Shown piece after piece: positions 30,614-40,900 of a stretch of DNA of 64,000 bases. Under the pieces are notes generated by a model. The model was not told where the DNA came from and searched no databases. It saw only the letters and a list, made by a program, of their open reading frames with translations. The DNA is from Citrobacter amalonaticus (GTDB lineage: Bacteria > Pseudomonadota > Gammaproteobacteria > Enterobacterales > Enterobacteriaceae): NCBI RefSeq assembly GCF_018252635.1, contig NZ_JAGTXM010000004.1, forward strand, positions 434,001 through 498,000, given 5' to 3'. How positions within the stretch are numbered: the first letter of the stretch is position 1; each line of letters opens with the position of its first letter. Both the position numbers and the translations under genes were made by a program.

Positions 30614-33568
30614 TCAGAACGATGCTTTAATACCGATCATCGCTGAAGTATCGCTGTAGCCTTTGTCGCCAACCTGCTGAGCAACGTTACCCCACAGGGC
30701 GACGTTCTTCGTCAACTGGCCTTCAACACCGGCTTTCAGTTCACCAATATTGCGCGCACCTTGCAGATCCACGTTTTCACCGTTCATTGAGACGCCGAAG
30801 TCTTTGCTGTTGTGGATCCAGTTGGCTTCCACAAACGGCTGGAAGGCGCGGTCTTTACCGTCGTCCAGCGGGTTGTGACCCTTGCCGAACAGACGGACGC
30901 CGACGCGGGTCTGGATGTTGCCATCACCGTTACCTTCCACGCGGGTGCCGTTAACTTCTTTATGCTCGTCGGCCTTCACACCCATCCAGGTGACCTGTGC
31001 TTTGGGCTGGATGTACAGCGCGTTACGCTCGCTGATGTCCGTCAGTTTCCAGGTGTAGCCGGATTCCACAGAGGCGGTGAAACCTTTAGAGTCAAACTCT
31101 TCTGACATCACACCGTCGCCGGAAATGGTGTTATCAAACCAGCTGTACTGCGCCCAGGTATCGACATACGCGCCTTCATGGGTCGCGTTGTCCTGCAGCC
31201 AGGTGCCATACAGACCGACGCTGTAGCCATCGATGGAGCTGCGCGCACGGTTGCCGTTACGCTGGTTTTCCGCACGGGCTTTCTGGTTGGCATAGCCCGC
31301 CATCACACCCAGATGGTAGCGATCGGTGTCGTCCGAAGACCACTGCGCGATATCGCCGCCGAGTTGCATGACATAGCGGTTGGCCTGCATGTTCAACTGG
31401 TCGCTGCTGTCTTTCTGACGGGTATGCCCGCCGACATTACGCAGCCACAGGCTGGTGACCGCTTCTTCACCGGTCAGCGCGTCAACGTAATGGGTTTCAC
31501 CCAGACGGTCCTGCAGACGGGTGTTGAACAACGTATTCGCTGCCTGCAGGTTCAGACCGTACAGACCGGCTTCCGGACGCACGGCGTGTTCACGCGGCGT
31601 CGGGGATGGCGACTGCGGATCGGTAGGATCAACAGGCGAAGCAGGATCCACCGGAGTGACCGGAGAAAGCGCGCTGCTCAGGTACCAGTTTTTGTTGTTC
31701 CCGCCTTCACCGCGTTGCAGGGTGTAGTCATAGGCGCCTGCCACGATACGGCCATCTTGTTTAAACACACCGTCAGAATTGCCGGCGACGCTAATCAATT
31801 CGATACCCTCAGTCGTCAAGCCGCCCGCGCCACCAGCGTTCAGCACTCTTACGTTCGTGGTACCAGAGGTGTTGCCCGTAACGATCATCCGATCGGTCGG
31901 TGACGCGTCATCGCCCAGTTGAGTGTTCATCACGATGTTAGCGTTCGCACCGGTATAGTCGCCGTCCACCGTCAGAGTTTTGAAGCTCGTGGCAGCACGG
32001 GTCAACTGGCGACTTTTTGCCGTGGTCGGCATAAAGGTCAGCGTGGAGTCGTCCAGCGTCAGGTGGGTGAGCTGAGAACTTTTAGTCATATTCCAGGCCG
32101 AGCCGTCCGCCAGCGACAGGTTATTCACTGCGTTACCGCTGGTGACCGTCCCCCCGACGAAACGTGACTGGTTGGTCGCACTGATGTCAACCACAGCGGC
32201 GTCTCTGGCTTCGACCGTACCGACAACCTGGACTTTCTGCGGGTTAATTGTCACGCGTGAGTCTGCATTTTCAGCCAGAATAGCGGTGGCGTCCGGGTCG
32301 TTGTAATTGACACCCAGTTGCACCTCGCCGTTCAGCGTGATTTCGCCGCCTTTGTCCGCATGGACATAATTCCAGCTACCGCTGCGGGTGGTATCGACCA
32401 CGTCAATGTTCAGATGACCATTAATGTCGATTTTACCCGCCGTCAGCGCATCGTCTTTACTGGCCAGAATACCGGTGCCGGTTGTCTGTTGGTGCCCCTG
32501 GGTGTCCAGCGTGATGTTCAGGTCATTACCGGTATATTGCGTGGATCCCATTGAATCAACGCCATCAAGAACCGTCCTGTCGGCACCGGATTTCAACAGC
32601 AGGGTTGTCGTACCATGGGTGGTGACAGACGAATCTAAATCGAAGCCCGAAAGGCCATCAGAAAGCCAGATGGCGGACGCGACGGCCCCAACGGCATTGG
32701 CAGTGACATCGACATAGGTATCGCCAAACGCTTCGATATAACCGGCATTAGCATTAATACCATCCGCAAAAACATTGGCAACAGATTTAACGGTGGCATT
32801 CTGATACTGAATAAGCGAACGGTTAGCGGCGTTTTTCGATTCTGAAACAATCCCAACGGAGTACTCTGTACTCTTGTTATTAACAATAAGATTTTCAGCG
32901 TTGATGAGGGTGCCTTCTTTCGCATATACGCCAAAAATGTGTCCATTCGCCCCAGTGTTCGTTGCATTCACCGTGGTGTCACCGGTTAAGGTAATGACGC
33001 CATTATGTTTATCAGAATAGATACCCGAAATAGTCTTACCATCACGCTGGTGACTGATGTTTACGGTTAAATCATCAGCAATAAGCGTCCCTTTTTGTGC
33101 ACGGTAAGCATCACTTGTCCCCCCAATATCCATAATGCCGACGGCGAACATAGATTGATAATCTTCATCAAGCGCCAGGTCGGGACGTCCTTCGACTGTT
33201 CCCGGAATATAATCCCCGATAATTTGATTCACCGTAGAGCCTGACCCTAAATTGATTGTTCCGCTGTTGGCCACAAAAACGGTGCCAGAGGCGAGCAAAA
33301 AATCACCTTCTTCAAACTCACCCCAGGCGTAAACGATCGGCGTACCACCCGGGTTGGTCACCGTAATTCCGCCATTGTTTGTCACGGAGATGGTATTATT
33401 TTCCCCTGAGGTACTAATAATTTTATAGGTGCCATCTTCAATTAAAGCACCACTCCCGGTGATAATCCCGTCATCCTGATTATCGATTTTTGCATCAGCG
33501 TTATTTGTCATTAACAAACTGCCGATCAACAACGCCATTGTCGTTAATTTAAATTCTTTCATTCTCAT
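30614..33568 (-). CDS. type V autotransporter with pertactin-like passenger
   Basis: 984 residues. A signal peptide (MRMKEFKLTTMALLIGSLLMTNNADA) is followed by a beta-helical passenger of about 620 residues, rich in Asn, Thr, Gly and Asp with repeated short strands (ITLTGDTTVN, LTLDDSTLTF, GGTVTSGNAVNNLSLADGSAWNM). A Pro-rich spacer (PVDPASPVDPTDP...SPSPTP, about residues 675-700) leads to a C-terminal barrel of about 280 residues (WLRNVGGHTRQKDSS, GYSVGLYGTW, GYSDTSAMIGIKASF). The final Phe is the Bam signal. I see no RGD motif or protease triad. ATG 33568 or 33562 are both possible; no clear ribosome site exists. The ligand is unknown. AT-rich upstream DNA suggests H-NS-type silencing. Confidence 0.87.
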   Translation of the reverse strand: MRMKEFKLTTMALLIGSLLMTNNADAKIDNQDDGIITGSGALIEDGTYKIISTSGENNTISVTNNGGITVTNPGGTPIVYAWGEFEEGDFLLASGTVFVANSGTINLGSGSTVNQIIGDYIPGTVEGRPDLALDEDYQSMFAVGIMDIGGTSDAYRAQKGTLIADDLTVNISHQRDGKTISGIYSDKHNGVITLTGDTTVNATNTGANGHIFGVYAKEGTLINAENLIVNNKSTEYSVGIVSESKNAANRSLIQYQNATVKSVANVFADGINANAGYIEAFGDTYVDVTANAVGAVASAIWLSDGLSGFDLDSSVTTHGTTTLLLKSGADRTVLDGVDSMGSTQYTGNDLNITLDTQGHQQTTGTGILASKDDALTAGKIDINGHLNIDVVDTTRSGSWNYVHADKGGEITLNGEVQLGVNYNDPDATAILAENADSRVTINPQKVQVVGTVEARDAAVVDISATNQSRFVGGTVTSGNAVNNLSLADGSAWNMTKSSQLTHLTLDDSTLTFMPTTAKSRQLTRAATSFKTLTVDGDYTGANANIVMNTQLGDDASPTDRMIVTGNTSGTTNVRVLNAGGAGGLTTEGIELISVAGNSDGVFKQDGRIVAGAYDYTLQRGEGGNNKNWYLSSALSPVTPVDPASPVDPTDPQSPSPTPREHAVRPEAGLYGLNLQAANTLFNTRLQDRLGETHYVDALTGEEAVTSLWLRNVGGHTRQKDSSDQLNMQANRYVMQLGGDIAQWSSDDTDRYHLGVMAGYANQKARAENQRNGNRARSSIDGYSVGLYGTWLQDNATHEGAYVDTWAQYSWFDNTISGDGVMSEEFDSKGFTASVESGYTWKLTDISERNALYIQPKAQVTWMGVKADEHKEVNGTRVEGNGDGNIQTRVGVRLFGKGHNPLDDGKDRAFQPFVEANWIHNSKDFGVSMNGENVDLQGARNIGELKAGVEGQLTKNVALWGNVAQQVGDKGYSDTSAMIGIKASF

Positions 33569-33969
33569 ATTCACATTTTTAATAGACAAACACATAACGT
33601 AAATATTATATTTACAGCTCTGTATTGATGGTTTCAAAAAGGAACGAGCTCTATTTGAACTTTTCCATACCTGATGAATCCTTTTCCGTGGTTCACATCG
33701 AGTGATGGTGAGTTATTTTTCATGCTGCCTGTGAAATGACAAATGAATTGATCTTACGTAACTAAATAAATCAATTAATGATAGAGTGGAATAAGCGTTC
33801 ACAGATGAAATAACTGTGATTTTGTATTAAATCGGGTTATGACAGAAGCAGTATTGATTGCTTATCTTTTTGATTTTTAAAGTGTTAAATCTCTTAACTC
33901 AAATTTAAGATTAATTAAGAACGTTTAAGCTTAGATTTAAAATAACAAATTAAAAAAGGAAAATAAAAC
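33569..33969. other. AT-rich intergenic region upstream of the autotransporter
   Basis: About 400 bp, markedly richer in A+T than the surroundings, with no gene that I can support. It holds the autotransporter promoter and separates it from yddE. AT-rich upstream DNA is common at H-NS-silenced surface-protein genes. Confidence 0.6.
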
Positions 33970-33998
33970 AGCCCGGCAAGGAAGTACTTTACCGGGCT
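33970..33998 (-). terminator. terminator of yddE
   Basis: AGCCCGG (33970-33976) pairs with CCGGGCT (33992-33998). The minus strand continues GTTTTATTTT, just after the yddE stop. Confidence 0.85.
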
Positions 33999-34002
33999 AC
34001 CT

Positions 34003-34896
34003 TCAAAAATCTATCGCCCATGGCGCGTGAAACAGAATCACCGCGTTGCCGGATATAGTGACTTTTACCGGCTGGTCATTCTGAATCGTCACATCAATAT
34101 CAACAACGCCATCGCGACCTATTGCCCGTCCCTGATGTCCTTTCACCTGCAGCAATTTTCCGTCATGTTGCAATAAATGATGATGAACGAGCCAGGCACC
34201 CATTGGCCCGTTGGCATTCCCCGTCACCGGATCTTCAACAATACCAATTGCCGGGGAGAACATACGCCCGTCGGTTTCATTTTTGCCCGGACGGATCTGG
34301 AACGGGAAATAACCATTGCAACCAATCTGCTGGCTAATGGCACAAAGTGCAGAAAGGTCGGGGGCGAGGGTGTCAATATTGACCTCTGGTTTCAACGGAA
34401 TCATCACTTTGGAATGACCGGTCGAAGCCACCTGAATCGGTAAGCCCGGCAGTACCGCGTCTTCATTCAGGTGCAGTGCATGAAGAATGGCGGCACGAAT
34501 GTTGCCCACAAGCGGCGGCTCGAAGGAGGGCGTGCCTTGTTCCAGCGAAATACGGTAATCGTCGCTATCGTGGTGGATGTCGACCCGGTGACGTCCTGCC
34601 TGCGAGGTTTGCCACACCGTGGCATTGCCCAGTCCCAGCACGGTTGCACTGACATAATGCGCCGCGACGGTGGCGTGTCCGCAAATCGGCACTTCGACGG
34701 TTGGTGTAAAGTAGCGAATGCGGACGTCGCTGTCGTCGCTTTGCAGCAGAAAGGCGGTTTCGGAGTGACGCAGTTCGCGGGCAATCAGTTGCATCTGCGC
34801 GTCGCTGAGACCGTCAGCATGCAGAACGACACCGGCGGAATTACCGCGAAAAGGCGTTCTGGTGAAAGCATCAACATGGTAAACCTGTGGTTTCAT
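34003..34896 (-). CDS. yddE: YddE, PhzF-family isomerase-like protein
   Basis: 297 residues, the E. coli length. The PhzF fold has two similar halves: GNSAGVVLHADGLSDAQMQLIARELRHSETAFL (the conserved Glu is about residue 46) and TPTVEVPICGHATVAAHYV, then GIVEDPVTGNANGPMGAWLVHH in the second half. The family includes the phenazine-pathway isomerase; the enterobacterial substrate is unknown. ATG 34896 is the E. coli-like start with GGGAGAAT upstream. It is one gene between the autotransporter and nar operons, with its own terminator. Confidence 0.92.
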   Translation of the reverse strand: MKPQVYHVDAFTRTPFRGNSAGVVLHADGLSDAQMQLIARELRHSETAFLLQSDDSDVRIRYFTPTVEVPICGHATVAAHYVSATVLGLGNATVWQTSQAGRHRVDIHHDSDDYRISLEQGTPSFEPPLVGNIRAAILHALHLNEDAVLPGLPIQVASTGHSKVMIPLKPEVNIDTLAPDLSALCAISQQIGCNGYFPFQIRPGKNETDGRMFSPAIGIVEDPVTGNANGPMGAWLVHHHLLQHDGKLLQVKGHQGRAIGRDGVVDIDVTIQNDQPVKVTISGNAVILFHAPWAIDF

Positions 34897-34991
34897 TAGC
34901 ATTCTCCCTGAGATGGAGAAGCATCATAACGTGCAGCATGTCGGTTGGCGATGCCTCCAACATGAACATGCTTTTCGGCTGGAACGAACAA

Positions 34992-35019
34992 TCGCCCGGC
35001 AGATTACACCACCGGGCGA
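34992..35019 (-). terminator. terminator of the narZYWV operon
   Basis: TCGCCCGG (34992-34999) pairs with CCGGGCGA (35012-35019) immediately after the narV stop. The T tract is short (ATTGTT). Confidence 0.65.
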
Positions 35020-35023
35020 CGGA

Positions 35024-35704
35024 TTACCGGCGTGAGCGAACGATCTGGTAGCGACGACTGAAGTACTCAAACGGCGCGCTCCAGACGTGAACCAGACGGG
35101 TAAACGGGAAGAGCAGAAAAATAGTCATTCCCAGCACCAGGTGGACGCGGAAGATAAACGCCACGCCAGTGAGCATCTCAGACGAGCCGCCCCGGAAGGT
35201 CACAATACTTTGCGCCCAGCCCACCAGTTTCATCATTTCGCTGCCGTCCGGATACTGGGCGGAAAACGGAATAGTGCTTAATCCCAACAGGCACTGAATC
35301 AGCAAAATGCTCATGATCAGGATATCCGGTGTCGTGGAGGTTGCCCGCACACGCTGATTGGTCAGACGCCGCCAGAGCAGTCCCGCGCCGCCAATCAGCG
35401 TCAGCACGCCACAGACGCCGCCAAGGATCATCGCCATTTGCTGCTTAACCGCAATGGGCAGGAACCAGGCGTACATCCAGTGCGGCGTTAACATGCCGAA
35501 CAGATGACCGAAGAAGATGCCGAGAATGCCGATGTGGAACAAATTCGACCAGACTACCATGCCGCGCTTGTCCAGCATCTGACTGGAGGAGGCGCGCCAG
35601 GTGTATTGACCGTAGTCATAGCGCAACCAACTGCCGAGGAAAAAGACCGTCGCGCAGATGTAAGGGTAGATGTCGTAAAAAAAGACGTTCAGGTACTGTA
35701 TCAT
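35024..35704 (-). CDS. narV: NarV, nitrate reductase Z gamma subunit (cytochrome b)
   Basis: 226-residue integral membrane protein with five helices that carries two b-type hemes and takes electrons from quinol. Heme-ligand His residues appear in [18 protein letters not shown] and [26 protein letters not shown]. The sequence agrees with E. coli NarV. The ATG overlaps the narW stop by 4 nt. It is the last gene of narZYWV. Confidence 0.95.
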   Translation of the reverse strand: MIQYLNVFFYDIYPYICATVFFLGSWLRYDYGQYTWRASSSQMLDKRGMVVWSNLFHIGILGIFFGHLFGMLTPHWMYAWFLPIAVKQQMAMILGGVCGVLTLIGGAGLLWRRLTNQRVRATSTTPDILIMSILLIQCLLGLSTIPFSAQYPDGSEMMKLVGWAQSIVTFRGGSSEMLTGVAFIFRVHLVLGMTIFLLFPFTRLVHVWSAPFEYFSRRYQIVRSRR

Positions 35705-36396
35705 TTCGGGCCTCCCGCGCTGACGTCGACGTACTGCGGCGCCACGTCCTGGCTAAAGCGTCGTTGATATTGCTGTAACGGCGAACTGTCACAGGCCGTG
35801 GCGTTATCTTCGATAAATTTCACCTGTTCCTCTTCCCAGACCGCATCAAGCGCCTGGCGGGTATCATCACGGGCTTCCGTGCCAACCTGATTAGTGACAC
35901 TGTCACTTGAAAGCGGGCTGCCCGCGAGGATAAGCAGGGCATCGAACAGGTGATACCACGGCGTGCCACGCTGCTTTAAACGTCCGCCAAGCAGGGCCAG
36001 AATCGGCGCGACGTTCTGCAGGCCCTCGCGCGCTTCCGCTTCCGGCAACACGCTCAGGTATTCCAGATACAGGGGCAGATGATCCGGCAGTTCGCGACAA
36101 TTGAGCTGTAGTCCAACCTTCTCATACTGCGCCAGCAGATCGACCATCGCCTGCCCACGATCGCGGGATTCCGCATGCACGTGTTCGAACAACAGCAGCG
36201 AGGTGGCGCGTCCACGATCAAACACTTCGCACCATTCGGCCTGTTTATCGAGCAGCGGTGCGCTAAGCAGGGTTTCGGTGAAGTCGGTGAGCATCGGCGC
36301 ATCGTGGCGCACCAGCGCCAGCACGTCGTCTTTACACTCCCACAACAGCTCATCCGGATACTCCATCAGCAGGCCAATCACCTTGAGGATGTGCAT
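35701..36396 (-). CDS. narW: NarW, nitrate reductase Z assembly chaperone
   Basis: 231-residue NarJ/NarW-type chaperone needed to insert the molybdenum cofactor and an Fe-S cluster into the catalytic subunit; it is not part of the final enzyme. Family motifs are [16 protein letters not shown] near the start and [33 protein letters not shown] (about 110-143). Start and narY stop share one base (TAATG), which indicates coupled translation. It sits between narY and narV as in E. coli. Confidence 0.94.
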   Translation of the reverse strand: MHILKVIGLLMEYPDELLWECKDDVLALVRHDAPMLTDFTETLLSAPLLDKQAEWCEVFDRGRATSLLLFEHVHAESRDRGQAMVDLLAQYEKVGLQLNCRELPDHLPLYLEYLSVLPEAEAREGLQNVAPILALLGGRLKQRGTPWYHLFDALLILAGSPLSSDSVTNQVGTEARDDTRQALDAVWEEEQVKFIEDNATACDSSPLQQYQRRFSQDVAPQYVDVSAGGPK

Positions 36397-37940
36397 TATT
36401 CTCCCTCCGCTTTATCACGCACTTCAGTGATGTTGATGGCGTCAATGCGGCTACTGTTGAACAGGTTGAATTTAGTATCGGAACCGTGGCAGCCGTCGCC
36501 AAAAGAGAAGCCACAGCCGTTTCGTTCAGGGAAGGCGTCGCGAGCCATTTCGCGGTGGCTGGTTGGGATCACAAAGCGGTCTTCGTAGTTGGCAATCGCC
36601 AGGTAGCGATACATCTCTTCAATCTGTTCAACGCTTAAGCCCACTTCGTCAATAGCCCGGGTGTCGGTAACCCCTTCAACGGTCTGCGAGCGCATATAAT
36701 GACGCATTGCCATCATGCGCTTCAGCGCCCGCAGCACCGGGCCGGTATCGCCTGCACTGAGCATATTGGCAAGGTACTGCACCGGGATGCGCAGGCTTTC
36801 GATCGCCGGCAGCACACCGTCGCTTTTCGGCAGGCCACCGGCGTCGGCGTAAGACTGAATCGGCGACAAGGGCGGTACGTACCAGACCATCGGCAGAGTG
36901 CGATATTCCGGATGCAGCGGTAGCGCCAGCTTCCAGTCCATCGCCATTTTGTAGACCGGTGAACGCTGTGCCGCGTCGATCACGTTCTGTGGTATGCCCT
37001 GTTTCAGCGCTTCTTCAATCACCGCCGGGTCGTGCGGATCCAGAAATACGTCGCACTGACGCTCATAGAGATCGGTTTCATGCTCGGTGCTGGCCGCTTC
37101 TTCAATGCGGTCGGCATCGTAGAGCAGCACGCCCAGATAGCGGATGCGCCCGACACAGGTTTCGGAACAGACGGTCGGCTGACCGGATTCAATGCGCGGA
37201 TAGCAGAAAATACATTTTTCCGACTTACCGCTTTTCCAGTTGAAGTAGATTTTCTTGTACGGGCAGCCGCTGATGCACAGGCGCCAGCCCCGGCATTTAT
37301 CCTGATCGATCAGCACAATGCCGTCTTCTTCACGTTTATAGATGGCACCGCTTGGACAGGTGGCGACACAGCTTGGGTTCAGGCAGTGCTCACACAGGCG
37401 CGGCAGATACATCATGAAGGTGTTTTCGAACTGGCCGTACATCTCCTTCTGGATCTTGTCGAAGTTACGATCACGGGCGCGTTTTTCGAATTCGCCGCCG
37501 AGCAGTTCCTCCCAGTTCGGTCCCCAGATAATTTTGTCCATCCGTTTGCCGTCAATCAACGAACGGGGACGGGCGGTGGGCACCTGTTTTCCTTCCGGCG
37601 CGCTGTGCAGGTGTTGATAGTCGTAGGTGAAGGGCTCGTAATAGTCATCGATTTGCGGAATGACCGGGTTAGCGAAGATTTTGGTGATGACGCCCATTTT
37701 GCCGCCCAGACGCGGCCTGATCTTGCCGTTTACGTCACGCACCCAGCCGCCTTGCCACTCTTGCTGGTCTTCCCAGTTTTTTGGATAACCGATGCCGGGT
37801 TTCGTCTCGACGTTGTTAAACCACGCGTACTCCATGCCTTCACGTCCGGTCCAGACGTTTTTACAGGTGACGGAGCAGGTGTGGCAGCCAATGCATTTAT
37901 CGAGGTTCAGTACCATGCCAACCTGTGAGCGGATCTTCAT
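36396..37940 (-). CDS. narY: NarY, nitrate reductase Z beta subunit (Fe-S)
   Basis: 514-residue electron-transfer subunit. Four Cys groups are visible: CIGCHTCSVTCKNVW (from residue 18), CEHCLNPSCVATCP (about 184), CRGWRLCISGCP (about 217; Trp in place of Cys marks the 3Fe-4S cluster) and CIFCYPRIESGQPTVCSETC (about 244). It passes electrons from NarV hemes to NarZ. Start and narZ stop overlap by 4 nt (ATGA). AGGAGG lies 7 nt before the ATG inside the narZ end. Confidence 0.96.
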   Translation of the reverse strand: MKIRSQVGMVLNLDKCIGCHTCSVTCKNVWTGREGMEYAWFNNVETKPGIGYPKNWEDQQEWQGGWVRDVNGKIRPRLGGKMGVITKIFANPVIPQIDDYYEPFTYDYQHLHSAPEGKQVPTARPRSLIDGKRMDKIIWGPNWEELLGGEFEKRARDRNFDKIQKEMYGQFENTFMMYLPRLCEHCLNPSCVATCPSGAIYKREEDGIVLIDQDKCRGWRLCISGCPYKKIYFNWKSGKSEKCIFCYPRIESGQPTVCSETCVGRIRYLGVLLYDADRIEEAASTEHETDLYERQCDVFLDPHDPAVIEEALKQGIPQNVIDAAQRSPVYKMAMDWKLALPLHPEYRTLPMVWYVPPLSPIQSYADAGGLPKSDGVLPAIESLRIPVQYLANMLSAGDTGPVLRALKRMMAMRHYMRSQTVEGVTDTRAIDEVGLSVEQIEEMYRYLAIANYEDRFVIPTSHREMARDAFPERNGCGFSFGDGCHGSDTKFNLFNSSRIDAINITEVRDKAEGE

Positions 37941-40900
37941 TTTTTCGCCTCCTGTACCTGATCCCGACCTTCATCATCCAGCCAGTCAATGTTTTTCATT
38001 TTTCGAATCATGATGAACTCGTCGCGGTTGGAGCCGACGGTGCCATAGTAGTTAAAACCGTAAGCGAGCTGCGCATAGCCGCCAATCATGTGCGTCGGTT
38101 TCGGGCACACGCGAGTGACGGAGTTGTGGATCCCGCCGCGCATACCGGTGACTTCCGAACCGGGGATATTCATGATGCGTTCCTGGGCGTGATACATCAT
38201 CGTCATGCCTGGCGGCACGCGCTGGCTGACCACCGCGCGAGCGGTGAGAGCGCCGTTGGCGTTAAAGGCTTCGATCCAGTCGTTATCTTCAATACCCAGC
38301 TCTTTCGCATCCGTTTCACTGATCCAGACAATCGGCCCGCCGCGTGACAGCGTCAGCATCAGCAGGTTCTCGCTGTAGGTGGAATGGATCCCCCATTTCT
38401 GGTGTGGCGTCAGGAAGTTCAGCGCTTTCTCCGGGAAACCGTTGGGCGGAATGTCGCGCATTTCGCTGACGCTACGGGTGTCAATCGGCGGACGATAGGC
38501 CACGAGGCTTTCGCCAAACGCGCGCATCCACTGATGATCCTGATACAGCTGTTGCCGACCAGAGAGCGTGCGCCACGGGATCAGCTCATGAACGTTGGTA
38601 TAGCCCGCGTTATAGGAGACATGTTCACTTTCCAGACCGGACCAGGTCGGGCTGGAAATGATTTTGCGCGGCTGCGCCTGAATATCACGAAAGCGAATCT
38701 TCTCGTCTTCTTTGTTGAGCGCCAGATGCGTATGTTCACGACCGGTCATTGCGCCGAGCGCTTCCCAGGCTTTCACCGCCACCTGACCGTTGGTTTCCGG
38801 GGCGAGGGCGAGGATCACTTCCGACGCATCCAGCGCGGTTTCAATCAGCGGACGGCCTTTTGCCGGGCCATCGCGCTTGGTGTAGTTGAGCTTGCCGAGA
38901 AAATCGACCTCCGTCTGGGTGTTCCATGAGATCCCCTTGCCGCCGTTACCCAGCTTATCCATCAACGGACCGAGCGAGGTAAAACGCTCATAGGTGGCGG
39001 GGTAATCACGTTCGACCACCGCGATATTGGGCGCGGTCTTACCGGGGATTAAATCGCATTCCCCTTTACGCCAGTCCTGAATGTCGAACGGTTGTGAGAG
39101 TTCTGCTGGCGAATCGTGCTGAAGTGGTTGCAGCACCACGTCGGTTTCTTGTCCCAGATGGCCAACGCAGACCTCGGAGAAAACGTTAGCGATGCCTTTG
39201 TAGATTTCCCAGTCGCTTTTTGATTCCCATGCCGGATCCACCGCCGCAGACAACGGGTGAATAAACGGATGCATATCCGAGGTATTCATGTCGTCTTTTT
39301 CATACCAGGTGGCGGTGGGCAGAACGATATCTGAGAACAGACAGGTACTCGACATACGAAAATCGAGTGTTACCAGCAGGTCCAGCTTGCCTTCGATCGC
39401 CGCTGACTGCCATTCCACCTCTTCAGGTTTAATGCCTTCGCGGGAACCCAGCGCTTCCCCCTGAATACCGCTCTCTGTTCCCAGTAAATATTTGAGCATG
39501 TACTCATGGCCTTTACCGGAGGATCCGAGCAGGTTTGAGCGCCAGACAAACAGATTGCGCGGGTGGTTCTTACCGCTGTCCGGTTGTTCACAGGCAAAGC
39601 GGATATCGCCGGATTTCAGTGCCGCAACGGTGTATTCCGCAGGCGTTAACCCGACTTTTTCGGCGCGGGCTTTTATCGTCAACGGGTTGAGATTGAGCTG
39701 CGGAGCCGAAGGCAACCAGCCCATGCGCTCAGCACGCACGTTGAAATCAATCAGATGACCGGTAAATTTTGCCGAATCGGCCAGCGGTGAGAGCAGTTCC
39801 TGGGCGGTCAGTTTTTCATAACGCCACTGACTGGCGTGATTGTAGAAAAACGACGTACTGTTCATCTGGCGCGGCGGGCGATTCCAGTCCAGCGCGAAGG
39901 CCAGCGGTAACCACCCGGTTTGCGGACGCAGCTTTTCCTGACCGACATAATGTGCCCAGCCGCCGCCGCTCTGCCCGACACAGCCACAGAACACGAGGAT
40001 GTTGATCATTCCCCGGTAATTCATGTCCATGTGATACCAGTGGTTGACGCCCGCGCCGAGGATAATCATCGAACGCCCGTGAGTTTTATGTGCGGTATCG
40101 GCGAACTCACGGGCAATGGTTTCAATCTGGAAACGCGGCACGCCGGTGATCTGTTCCGCCCATGCCGGGGTGTAGGCCTTCACCTCGGCATAATCCTTCG
40201 CACCGTACGCGTCATCGAGACCGCGATCGAGGCCGTAGTTTGCCAGCACCAGATCGTAGACGCTGACTACCGGGCAACGGCTGCCATCGGCGAGCGTCAG
40301 GTGCTTCACCGGCAGTTGACGCACCAGCACCGGTTGCTGCTTCACGCTGCGAAAATGTGGGTTTTCATTGCCGCCAAAATAGGGGAACGCGACGCCCAAC
40401 ACCTCATCATGCTGACCGAGCAACGACAGTGATAGCTCGGTTTCCGTACCCGCTGCCAGCGATTCAAGATTCCATTTACCTTTTTCGCCCCAGCGGAAAC
40501 CGATCGAACCGTTAGGCACCACCAGTTCACCGGCGCTGTTACAGGCGACGGTTTTCCACTCCGGGTTATTACTCTCACCCAGACTATCGACCAGATCGGA
40601 AGCACGCAGCATCCGTCCCGGCACGTAGCTGCCGTCTTCACGGGCGTCGAGTAATACCAGCATCGGCATGTCGGTATAGCGACGGCAGTAGTTAAGGAAG
40701 TAGTCGCTGGGATTATCGAGGTGGAACTCTTTTAAGATCACATGTCCCATCGCCATCGCCAGCGCGCTGTCGGTGCCTTGTTTTGGCGCCAGCCATTGAT
40801 CGCTCAGCTTAGCGACTTCGGAGAAGTCAGGAGTAATGGCGACCGTTTTGGTGCCTTTGTAACGCACTTCGGTAAAGAAATGCGCATCCGGCGTACGCGT

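Noticed and set aside
31178-31903. 241-residue reading frame antisense to the autotransporter
   Set aside because: Arises from the repetitive barrel and passenger coding sequence; no motif.
37032-37928. 298-residue reading frame antisense to narY
   Set aside because: Mirror of a conserved gene; composition follows narY codon pattern and no family is recognisable.
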